A stretch of 6,771 bases of DNA from Candidatus Eiseniibacteriota bacterium. GTDB lineage: Bacteria; Eisenbacteria; RBG-16-71-46. The DNA is taken from assembly GCA_903921835.1 (NCBI GenBank), contig CAIXRL010000527.1, positions 1 to 6,771 on the forward strand, given 5' to 3'. The notes under the pieces are model-generated. The model saw nothing but the letters and a program-made list of their open reading frames with translations. It was not told where the DNA came from and searched no databases. This document shows, piece after piece, positions 1 through 5,815 of this stretch (position 1 is its first letter; every line of letters begins with the position of its first letter). The position numbers and the translations under genes were made by a program.

Positions 1-240
1 ATTCCATACCTGTATCTTATACCGCTAACCAGACTCGTGTCCACTACATTTATCGCCGCTTGGGCGCAATCGCTTCGAGCCGTAGATCCAAACGTCTCAT
101 GGCGTTAGCCGAGAATCGCCGTCCTTAGAGCGGAGTTATGGCGACTGCTTTGCAGAGACGGCGTGCGAGCGGAGTCCGCCGGGCGGGGATGGTAGACCGG
201 CAATCGCCGCTTTCATTCGTCGCCCCCGGGAGTAGAATGC

Positions 241-252
241 GACTCGCGAGTC
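241..252. repeat. 12-bp perfect palindrome downstream of a TAGAAT box
   Basis: GACTCGCGAGTC is its own reverse complement. It lies 2 nt after TAGAAT (233-238), a 5/6 match to the bacterial -10 consensus. A transcript from that box would start inside the palindrome, the usual place for a repressor operator. The candidate -35 (TTTCAT, 211-216, 16-nt spacer) is poor. No believable gene follows, so any transcript would be the candidate structured RNA at 294-400. The palindrome is seen directly; its operator role is inference. Confidence 0.35.
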
Positions 253-293
253 ATGAATGGCCGCGTGCGGCTTCCGGTGCGCTCTCCCACGAT

Positions 294-400
294 CGAGACG
301 TGCGATCCGTGCAGCGATCCCAAGGAGCGTTCTCCGACCACCCGCCGGTTCACGCGGCCCTCTGTGACCCGTGGCCGTCCAGCATGGATCGCACGTCTCG
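294..400. repeat. 19-bp inverted repeat with nested hairpins (candidate structured RNA or small mobile remnant)
   Basis: The left arm (294-312) reads CGAGACGTGCGATCCGTGC. The right arm (382-400) is its reverse complement at 18 of 19 positions, and the single exception would be a G-U pair in RNA. The arms are separated by 69 nt. Inside them, GGAG/CTCC (324-327 / 332-335) closes a four-base loop. CGGCC/GGCCG (355-359 / 373-377) forms a second stem. Together this would be a three-way junction. There is no U-tract after the right arm, so it is not a standard terminator. It could be a noncoding RNA, a leader structure, or the ends of a small mobile element. I recognise no known RNA family. Confidence 0.5.
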
Positions 401-695
401 TGCAGCCGAGGTTTCAACGGTTCGTTGACGCGCAGGCCGGAATCCGTCGGCCATCGATCGTCTCGAACGCGCCGGTAGCTGGTAACGCCAGAGCCCCACG
501 TGATGGCTCCTCCTTCTGCGGAAGGGGCCCCCCCGCAACGCGCCCGCTCGCAGTTCTTCGCTCATCCTCCCGTCGCTCCACATTCGAGCCTCGATCCGCG
601 CCATGTCGCTGCCAACGACCGCGGACCTCGTCGCAGGATCGAATACGCCGCGCCGCCGCGATACAGGGCGCGCGACGAACCGGTGTGCATCGTTG

Positions 696-712
696 GACCT
701 GCGGGGCAGGTC
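696..712. repeat. 7-bp hairpin in the leader of the secreted-protein gene
   Basis: GACCTGC (696-702) and GCAGGTC (706-712) are perfectly complementary around a GGG loop. The hairpin lies about 85 nt upstream of the start codon at 798. It has no T-tract, so it is more likely a leader structure or protein-binding site than a terminator. Its function is unknown. Confidence 0.35.
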
Positions 713-744
713 GGCGCACGCCACGAGTTCGGCCCGGAGTCGGC

Positions 745-756
745 GAGCACGTGCTC
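745..756. promoter_or_regulatory. 12-bp perfect palindrome upstream of the secreted-protein gene
   Basis: GAGCACGTGCTC is a perfect 12-bp palindrome that ends 41 nt before the ATG at 798. It is followed directly by a short CACCC/GGGTG stem-loop (756-760 / 764-768). Position and symmetry suit a dimeric regulator binding near the promoter of the downstream gene, but I could not identify a convincing -35/-10 pair around it. The palindrome is direct observation; the regulatory role is inference. Confidence 0.35.
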
Positions 757-797
757 ACCCTCCGGGTGGGGAGATGGCAGCAGAGGGGGATCAACCC

Positions 798-3641
798 ATG
801 CGCATGCACCACACGAAGCTCGCTCTGATCGCGGGGCTCGTCATCCTGGGAGCGACGATGGCGGCGCCGGCGAGCGCCGTTTTGCCGGTCAGCTTCGGCC
901 CGCCGGTGATCTACGCGATACCCGGCGTACAGGAGGGCGTTGCTGTGGGAGACCTCAACGGGGACGGCTGGCCCGACGTCATGGCAGTCGCCCAGGTCGG
1001 CTCTCCTGGCATCATGGCGATCCTCAACAGCGGCGGAACGCTCCACCCCGGCAGCTTCATTCCGTTCCCCGCGGGCACGGGCGGGGGGGCGACGTGCGCG
1101 CTCGGCGACCTCAACGGGGACGGCAAGCTCGATGTCGTGGCGACGAACTTCCAGAACAACACCGCCTCGGTCGCGCTCGGCAACGGGGACGGCACGTTCG
1201 GGCCGATGACGGACCTTGCCACGCCCTACGGCCCGTGGGGTTTGCTTTTGGCGGACCTGGACGGCGACGGCAAGCTCGACCTCGTGGTCGGCGGACACTT
1301 CGCCTCCGTTGTTCGCGTGTACCTCGGGCACGGCGACGGCACGTTCGGATCCGCAACCGACTTCACGGCCGGCAATGGCACCAGCTTCATGGTCGCCGGC
1401 GACTTCAACGGTGACGGCAAGCCTGACCTCGCGGTCGCGAATCGCTGGGCTGACAACGTCTCAATACTGCTCGGCAATGGTGACGGCACGTTCGGGACTC
1501 CGGCCGTCATGGCCGCGGGTACCTGGCCCTGGGGCATCGCGGCCGGCGACTTCAACGGCGATGGGAAGCTGGACTTCGCGGTGGCGAACCACTACCCGGC
1601 AGGGAGCGTGTCGGTCTACCGCGGACACGGCGACGGGTCGTTCGATCCCCAGGTCCAGTACTTCCCGGGAGGCAACACCAACCAGATCGCGAGCGGGGAC
1701 TTCAACCTGGACGGGCATCTCGATCTGGCCGTTCCGCTGAGCGGCGACAACATGGCGATACTGCTCGGCGACGGAGTTGGCGGCTTTGGGACGCCGGGGA
1801 TGGTACCGGAACCGACCGGGGGCTTCGCGGTGGTCGCGGACTTGAATCGCGACGGGCGGCCCGACCTGGTGACCACTATGCCCGGCCCGGTGACCGGGGT
1901 CACGGTGCTTTTCAACACCTCCGGCACCACGATCGCGGCGCAGCCGCCGGCGACGTGCATCACGCCGACGCGCTCGTGCGTCGAAGTGCCGGTGACGATC
2001 GCGAACCGGCCGGACGCGACGTCGTTGCGGGGCTACAGCGTGACGCTGCAGCTGTCGGCCAACCTCGCGCTGTGCGGGCTGCAGGCCGTGCAGGGCCCGT
2101 ACCTGAGCAGCATTGGCGATACGCACTTCGAGCTGGTCGCCAACGGCGGCGGTTCGTACACCGTGGACTGCGCGATCATGGGGACGCCGTGTGGCGCCAC
2201 GGCATCGTCCGGGACGTTGTTCACGCTCAACCTGGGCAGCAGCGCATCGACCGGCACCGGCACGGTGACCGTGACCAGCGTGGTGGCACGCAACTGCGCC
2301 AACGCGCCGATCGCGGGGTATGCGGGGGATCCCGCGAGCGTGACGATCGACAACGTCGTGCCCGGCGCAATCGTCGTCTCGGCCGCCCAGCGCAAGAGCG
2401 GCAACGACGGCAGCGGCATCGCGAATATCGACCTGGCATGGACCGGGACGGTGACGGTTGGCGACTCGGTGGTGATCTACCGGGCGCCGTGGGGCAACTA
2501 CCCCGAGTACGACGACGTGGGCGGCGGCCTGCCGGCGGTGCCCGCGTATCCTCCCGGGGCGCCATGGACGAAGGCGGCCACGGTCGTGGGCGTGACGGCA
2601 TGTGCCGACGAGCCGCCCGTGCGCGACTTCTGGTACTACGTGGCGTTCGTGAAGGACCCGTGCGACAACGTCGGAACGGTCTCGAACCGCACGGGCGGGA
2701 CGCTCGACTATCACCTCGGCGACGTCAGCGACGGGGTCACGATCTGCCATGGAGACAACCTCGTGACCATCACCGACGTGACGCTGCTGGGTGCGTACTA
2801 CGGGACCACGATTGCGCCCGGCGATCCCGTGGCGTGCCTGGACGTCGGGCCGACCACGGATTATTCGGTGGATGCGCAACCCACCACGGACAACCTCATT
2901 GGCTTCGAGGACCTGATGATGTTCGCACTGAACTACCATCAGGTTTCGGCGCCACAGTTCGCGGCCCATGCGGCCGCGGATCGCAACGAGGTGTGGATGG
3001 ATGCGCCGGACCTCGTGCAGGCCGGCGAATCGTTCGTGGTCACGCTGCGCATGCGTGGAGCGGGTGACCTGCAGGGCCTCTCGACGCGCCTGGGCTGGGA
3101 CGGCCGGGTGGCGGAACCCATGACGGTGCAGGCCGGCGATCTGGTGGCGTCCCAGGGTGGCGTGGTGTTCTCGGGTGCTCCCGGCGGCGTGGACGCGGCG
3201 GTGCTCGGACCCGGGCGCGCGATCGCTGGCGATGGCGTGCTCGCGACCGTGTCGTTCCGGGCGAAGACCGCCGGTACGCCGAACGTGACGCTCGCGTCGC
3301 TGGACGCGCGCGACGTCTCGAACCGGTCGGTGCAACTGACGAATGCGAGCTCGGCGCTGCCGCGGACGACGCAGTTCGTGCCCGCGATGCCGAACCCGTT
3401 CAAGGGCACGACGACGCTGGCGTGGTCGCTTGCCAGCGGCGGACCGGTGGAACTCGCAGTGTTCGGAGTGGACGGCCGGCGCGTGGCGACGCTGGTTCGC
3501 GAGATCCGGTCGCCGGGTAGCTACCGCCAGGTCTGGGATGGCCGCGATGCGGCGGGACAGCCGGTCCGGCCAGGGTTGTACTACGCCCGGTTGGTCACGC
3601 AAGAGGGCCGTTTCACCCGGGCGCTGGTTCTGATTCACTGA
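798..3641 (+). CDS. Secreted FG-GAP beta-propeller protein with cohesin-like, dockerin-like and FlgD-Ig-like C-terminal domains
   Basis: This 947-aa protein is predicted to be exported and probably surface-associated. I chose ATG 798, not the longer in-frame start at 603, because a purine-rich AGAGGGGGA (782-790) lies 7 nt upstream and the protein then opens with a classic signal peptide (residues 1-27, cleavage after ASA). Seven integrin-type calcium loops, D-[LF]-N/D-x-D-G-x-x-D, start at residues 52, 104, 153, 202, 251, 301 and 348. The spacing of about 49 residues fits a complete seven-bladed FG-GAP/VCBS propeller. Next come a cohesin-like beta domain (about 385-519), an Fn3-like domain (about 522-634), a dockerin-like double repeat (641-716, with C650 and C680) and a second cohesin-like domain (about 725-850). 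The C-terminal module (860-947, PNPF at its start, WDGRD, G.YY.R) resembles FlgD-Ig or type 9 secretion sorting domains. There are no catalytic motifs, so adhesion or scaffold roles are most likely. Propeller and C-terminal calls are firm; the cohesin and dockerin labels are weaker. Confidence 0.88.
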   Translation: MRMHHTKLALIAGLVILGATMAAPASAVLPVSFGPPVIYAIPGVQEGVAVGDLNGDGWPDVMAVAQVGSPGIMAILNSGGTLHPGSFIPFPAGTGGGATCALGDLNGDGKLDVVATNFQNNTASVALGNGDGTFGPMTDLATPYGPWGLLLADLDGDGKLDLVVGGHFASVVRVYLGHGDGTFGSATDFTAGNGTSFMVAGDFNGDGKPDLAVANRWADNVSILLGNGDGTFGTPAVMAAGTWPWGIAAGDFNGDGKLDFAVANHYPAGSVSVYRGHGDGSFDPQVQYFPGGNTNQIASGDFNLDGHLDLAVPLSGDNMAILLGDGVGGFGTPGMVPEPTGGFAVVADLNRDGRPDLVTTMPGPVTGVTVLFNTSGTTIAAQPPATCITPTRSCVEVPVTIANRPDATSLRGYSVTLQLSANLALCGLQAVQGPYLSSIGDTHFELVANGGGSYTVDCAIMGTPCGATASSGTLFTLNLGSSASTGTGTVTVTSVVARNCANAPIAGYAGDPASVTIDNVVPGAIVVSAAQRKSGNDGSGIANIDLAWTGTVTVGDSVVIYRAPWGNYPEYDDVGGGLPAVPAYPPGAPWTKAATVVGVTACADEPPVRDFWYYVAFVKDPCDNVGTVSNRTGGTLDYHLGDVSDGVTICHGDNLVTITDVTLLGAYYGTTIAPGDPVACLDVGPTTDYSVDAQPTTDNLIGFEDLMMFALNYHQVSAPQFAAHAAADRNEVWMDAPDLVQAGESFVVTLRMRGAGDLQGLSTRLGWDGRVAEPMTVQAGDLVASQGGVVFSGAPGGVDAAVLGPGRAIAGDGVLATVSFRAKTAGTPNVTLASLDARDVSNRSVQLTNASSALPRTTQFVPAMPNPFKGTTTLAWSLASGGPVELAVFGVDGRRVATLVREIRSPGSYRQVWDGRDAAGQPVRPGLYYARLVTQEGRFTRALVLIH

Positions 3642-3670
3642 CGCGCACAGGCAAGGGCGTTTCCCAGGAC

Positions 3671-3699
3671 GGCGGCCACTCCCCCCCGGAGTGGCCGCC
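3671..3699 (+). terminator. 12-bp GC-rich terminator hairpin after the secreted-protein gene
   Basis: GGCGGCCACTCC (3671-3682) pairs perfectly with GGAGTGGCCGCC (3688-3699) around a five-C loop. It lies 30 nt after the stop codon of the secreted-protein gene. There is no run of T on the + strand, only a CT-rich stretch, so this is a stem-dominated terminator typical of GC-rich bacteria or a 3'-end stabiliser. It marks the end of that transcription unit. Confidence 0.75.
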
Positions 3700-3890
3700 G
3701 CTCGCTCCTCCGGGATGCCGCGACCTGCGATGTGCGCCGACCCGGACGATTCACGAGCCGCGGGGCTGCGAGCGCGATCTGCGCGGCATCCGCCACGAAG
3801 TCACCCGGCCACTGTCCTCATCGTGTCCACGACCCGGTTCCGGCGCGGTCGATCGGTCCACTTGCGTCTGACGCACATCTCGCGCTCCCA

Positions 3891-3920
3891 TTTCGCACTC
3901 CCGGCTTTCGCACCCCCGGC
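3891..3920. repeat. Tandem duplication, 2 x 15 bp
   Basis: TTTCGCACTCCCGGC (3891-3905) is followed directly by TTTCGCACCCCCGGC (3906-3920), which differs at one base. The second copy abuts the promoter-like element at 3921. It could be an upstream contact or binding site pair for the glycoside hydrolase promoter, or a recent slippage duplication. Confidence 0.8.
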
Positions 3921-3950
3921 TGGCGCTTCATGAAGGGTCCGGGCTAGCCT
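3921..3950 (+). promoter_or_regulatory. Promoter-like element, copy 1, for the glycoside hydrolase gene
   Basis: This matches 6081-6110 at 23 of 30 ungapped positions: TGGC-N2-TTC-N2-GAA-N2-GTCCGGGCTAG-N-CT. It contains the palindrome TTCATGAA (3927-3934). TAGCCT (3945-3950) sits where a -10 hexamer would give a transcript starting at about 3957, next to the ATG at 3958. There is no Shine-Dalgarno sequence at a usable distance, so translation is probably leaderless. No good -35 is present at 17 nt, which leaves room for an activator or a non-canonical sigma factor. The conservation is seen directly; the promoter role is inference. Confidence 0.55.
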
Positions 3951-3957
3951 CGCGCGC

Positions 3958-5277
3958 ATGGCGAACGACCCTCGCTTCCCCGCCGGCTTCCTCTGGGGCG
4001 CCGCGACCTCGGCGCACCAGGTCGAGGGCGGCAACCGCCGTAACGACTGGTGGCGATTCGAGCAGAGGCCGGGCGTGGTGCGCGGCGGGCGCGGCAGCGG
4101 CGACGCGTGCGGGCACTACGGGCGCTTCGACGCGGACTTCGCGCTCGCCGCGGCGGACGGCCACAACGCGCACCGGCTCTCGCTCGAATGGAGCCGCATC
4201 GAGCCGGACCGCGGCCGCATCGACGCGTGCGCGGTCGCGCACTACCACGACGTGTTCGCGTCGCTGAAGCGCCACCGCATCGTCCCCGTAGTGACGCTCC
4301 ACCACTTCACCAACCCGCTGTGGATCGCGGACGCGGGCGGCTGGGAGTCGCGCGCAACCGTGGACCGCTATGCCGACTTCGTGCGGTTCTGCGCGCGCGA
4401 GTTCGGCGGCGAGGTGGACTGGTGGTGCACGGTCAACGAACCGGAGGTGTTCGCGTTCCGCGGCTGGTCCGAGGGGATCTGGCCTCCCGGCGTACGCGAC
4501 GACTCGCGCGCGCTCGAGGTGATCGCGAACCAGCTCGAGGCGCACGGGCGCGCGTTCCACGTCCTGCACGCCGAGGACCGCGCCGACGCGGACGGCGACG
4601 GCATCGCGGCGCGCGTCGGCTTCGCCAAGCACTACGTGCAGCTCGAGGCGTTGCGAGCGTGGCACCCGCTCGACCGGCTGCAGGCGCTCCTCGAGCGGCG
4701 CGTGTTCGTCGAGGCGATCGAGCAGGCAACGAGCGAAGGCGTCGTCGACCTGTCGATCCCGGGCGCCAAGCGCGTGAAGCGCGTGCTGCCCGAGCTCGAG
4801 GGCGCACTGGATTATTACGGGCTCAACTACTACACGCGCTGGCGCGTGCGCTCGTTGGCCGCGGTGCCGCACGTGGCCACGCCGGGCGCGCTGCTCAACG
4901 ACCTGGGCTGGGAAGTCTGGCCCGACGGATTGCGGCGCGCGCTGCTCGCCGCGGGCCGCTTCGGCAAGCCGGTGCTGGTCACCGAGAACGGCGTCGCCGA
5001 CGCGCACGACACGATCCGCCCGGGAGCGCTGCTGGCGTTCGCCGGGGCGATGCACGCCGCGATCGCGCAGGGCGTGGACGTGCGCGGCTACCTGCACTGG
5101 TCGCTGCTCGACAACTTCGAGTGGTCGGACGGCTGGCACGGGCGCTTCGGGCTCTACGCGGTGGACCCCGGCGATCCCGCGCTCACGCGCACGCGCCGGC
5201 GCTCCGCCGAGGTGCTGGCGCGGCTCGCGCGCGCCAACGCCATCACGGACGCGGTGCGCGAGGCCGCGGCGCACTGA
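3958..5277 (+). CDS. Family 1 glycoside hydrolase (beta-glucosidase type)
   Basis: This 439-aa enzyme hydrolyses terminal beta-linked sugars from small glycosides such as cellobiose by the retaining double-displacement mechanism of GH1. The N-terminal family signature FPAGFLWGAATSAHQVEGG is intact, with the sugar-binding Gln at residue 21. LHHF supplies H115-H116. TVNEP carries the acid/base E161, N290-Y291 lie in GLNYYTRW, and TENG carries the nucleophile E343. W381, E388 and W389 lie in HWSLLDNFEW, where E388 normally holds the sugar 4- and 6-hydroxyls. All key residues and the full length (family usual about 440-480) are present, so it should be active. There is no signal peptide, so it acts in the cytoplasm. 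ATG 3958 is the only start that leaves the N-terminal motif in place. No Shine-Dalgarno precedes it and a -10-like box lies 7 nt away, so the mRNA is probably leaderless. Exact substrate (glucoside, galactoside, fucoside) cannot be told from the sequence. Confidence 0.95.
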   Translation: MANDPRFPAGFLWGAATSAHQVEGGNRRNDWWRFEQRPGVVRGGRGSGDACGHYGRFDADFALAAADGHNAHRLSLEWSRIEPDRGRIDACAVAHYHDVFASLKRHRIVPVVTLHHFTNPLWIADAGGWESRATVDRYADFVRFCAREFGGEVDWWCTVNEPEVFAFRGWSEGIWPPGVRDDSRALEVIANQLEAHGRAFHVLHAEDRADADGDGIAARVGFAKHYVQLEALRAWHPLDRLQALLERRVFVEAIEQATSEGVVDLSIPGAKRVKRVLPELEGALDYYGLNYYTRWRVRSLAAVPHVATPGALLNDLGWEVWPDGLRRALLAAGRFGKPVLVTENGVADAHDTIRPGALLAFAGAMHAAIAQGVDVRGYLHWSLLDNFEWSDGWHGRFGLYAVDPGDPALTRTRRRSAEVLARLARANAITDAVREAAAH

Positions 5278-5312
5278 GCAGTCGCCGCGCTGGCGCCGGA
5301 CCCGGACCCATA

Positions 5313-5361
5313 GACAAGCGTGCTTGACACCACATGCTTCCAGGTGTAAAGTGTGCTTGTC
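5313..5361 (+). promoter_or_regulatory. Sigma70-type promoter with nested inverted-repeat operators for the XRE gene
   Basis: TTGACA (5324-5329) is a perfect -35. TAAAGT (5347-5352) follows after exactly 17 nt as the -10. Transcription should start near 5359, at or a few bases before ATG 5362, and no Shine-Dalgarno is present. Three symmetric elements overlap the promoter. CAAGC-GT-GCTTG (5315-5326) covers the start of the -35. TTnACACC / GGTGTnAA (5324-5331 / 5343-5350) spans the -35 and -10. GACAAGC (5313-5319) is repeated inverted as GCTTGTC (5355-5361). This is the expected layout for autorepression by the encoded HTH protein. The promoter is well supported; which repeat is the true operator is not known. 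Confidence 0.8.
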
Positions 5362-5571
5362 ATGGCGAACATTCGAAACCGGGTCAGGGAACTGCGCACC
5401 AAACGCGGCTGGACGCAGCAGCAGCTCGCGGATGCCTCGGGCGTGTCGCGCCAGAGCATCAACTCGATCGAGTGCAACCGCTACGTCCCGAGCCTCGAGC
5501 TGGCGCTGGCCTTCGCGCGGGTCTTCGCCTGTCCCACCGATGCGATCTTCCAGTTGGAGGGCAGACCATGA
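5362..5571 (+). CDS. Small XRE-family helix-turn-helix transcriptional regulator
   Basis: This 69-aa protein consists almost entirely of one Cro/C1-type HTH domain. Residues 4-40 hold the pattern IRNRVRELR, WTQQQLADASGVSRQSINSIE, with the recognition helix around residues 28-37. The tail (PSLELALAFARVFACPTDAIF) matches the small YgzD-like regulators, which have no separate ligand domain. I prefer ATG 5362 to the in-frame GTG 5353, because the GTG lies directly after the -10 box and would precede the transcript start. The gene overlaps the next by 4 nt (ATGA), so the two are translationally coupled. It probably represses its own promoter through the inverted repeats at 5313-5361 and so controls the two membrane proteins behind it. 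The family call is firm; the target genes are inferred. Confidence 0.92.
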   Translation: MANIRNRVRELRTKRGWTQQQLADASGVSRQSINSIECNRYVPSLELALAFARVFACPTDAIFQLEGRP

Positions 5572-5783
5572 TGTTCTTCAGCAAGTGGGTCGACGAGCGC
5601 TTCCTCACCCACCGCCTGCGTTCCACGAGCATCGCGGGCGTGAGCGGTGGCGTCCTCGCCGTCGCGATCTTCGAATACCGCCTCCTTTTCCAGCACGTGT
5701 GGAGCTGGGACCTGCTCGCGGTCGGCATCACGATCGCGGTGGTCAAGCTGGCGCTCATGACCTGGTACTCGTTCACCGACTGA
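5568..5783 (+). CDS. Small two-helix membrane protein in the XRE operon
   Basis: This 71-aa protein has two predicted transmembrane helices, about residues 20-41 and 47-67, joined by a very short turn (QHVWSW). A charged N-terminus (SKWVDERFLTHRLRS) should stay in the cytoplasm, as should the end (YSFTD). Its start ATG overlaps the stop of the XRE gene (ATGA). GGAGG (5556-5560) lies 7 nt before the ATG, inside the upstream gene, so the start is secure although an ATG-ATG pair leaves one codon of doubt. From memory, similar proteins (RSTSIAG... near the N-terminus, WSWDLL in the middle, WY..TD at the end) sit beside small XRE regulators in other environmental bacteria. No catalytic motif is visible and the function is unknown. 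Confidence 0.85.
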   Translation: MMFFSKWVDERFLTHRLRSTSIAGVSGGVLAVAIFEYRLLFQHVWSWDLLAVGITIAVVKLALMTWYSFTD

Positions 5784-5815
5784 AGTTACGTCCCGCTCGC
5801 TCCAGGAGGACCGTC

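Larger units (their letters stand above)
1..797. other. Upstream region without a convincing gene
   Basis: I see no gene I can support in these 797 bases. Open frames exist on both strands (for example 253-828 + and 414-1331 -). Their products are rich in Arg, Pro and Ser with no recognisable domain, and third-codon GC in the 253 frame looks clearly lower than in the real genes downstream. The first 130 bases are visibly more AT-rich than the rest of the window. No tRNA or rRNA signature was seen. The region does hold several inverted repeats, listed separately (241-252, 294-400, 696-712, 745-756), so it may carry regulatory DNA or a structured RNA. The last part is the leader of the secreted-protein gene that starts at 798. 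Confidence 0.6.
3700..3957. other. Intergenic region without a supported gene
   Basis: This 258-nt gap lies between the terminator hairpin and the glycoside hydrolase start. Short open frames (for example 3691-3933) have no homology I recognise and no ribosome-binding site. The distal end holds a 2 x 15-bp tandem repeat (3891-3920) followed without a gap by a promoter-like element (3921-3950). I see nothing else in it. Confidence 0.6.

Noticed and set aside
1..130. tRNA or rRNA fragment in the AT-richer first 130 bases
   Set aside because: No T-loop GGTTC-RA pattern, no acceptor-stem pairing and no rRNA sequence I recognise.
603..797. Longer start (ATG 603) for the secreted protein
   Set aside because: It would put 65 Arg/Ser-rich residues before a textbook signal peptide, and the Shine-Dalgarno lies before 798.
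253..828. 191-aa + strand open frame after the TAGAAT box
   Set aside because: No Shine-Dalgarno, no domain, lower third-position GC than real genes here, and it overlaps the signal-peptide region of the next gene. The inverted repeat inside it is better read as an RNA or DNA element.
951..1860. DNA-level tandem repeats of about 147 bp as a satellite or CRISPR-like array
   Set aside because: They encode the propeller blades; similarity is confined to the calcium-loop codons and the periodicity is set by the 49-residue blade. No CRISPR array is present in the window.
1461..3638. 725-aa open frame antisense to the secreted-protein gene
   Set aside because: It mirrors the codon bias of the + strand gene (Arg/His/Ala-rich, no domains). 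The + strand frame has a signal peptide and seven calcium loops.
3921..3950. Sigma54 (-24/-12) promoter because the element begins with TGGC
   Set aside because: The GC dinucleotide required 10 nt after the GG is absent in both copies (AG and AC instead).
3928..5274. 448-aa open frame antisense to the glycoside hydrolase
   Set aside because: Product is Arg/Val/Ala-rich without motifs; the sense frame has every GH1 catalytic motif.
5278..5312. Terminator after the glycoside hydrolase
   Set aside because: Only short GC repeats (GGACCC twice at 5297-5308) and no stable stem with a proper loop; read-through into the XRE operon cannot be excluded.
4050..5327. 425-aa + strand open frame overlapping the glycoside hydrolase
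   Set aside because: Extreme Arg/Ala composition is a shifted-frame artefact of high-GC coding DNA.
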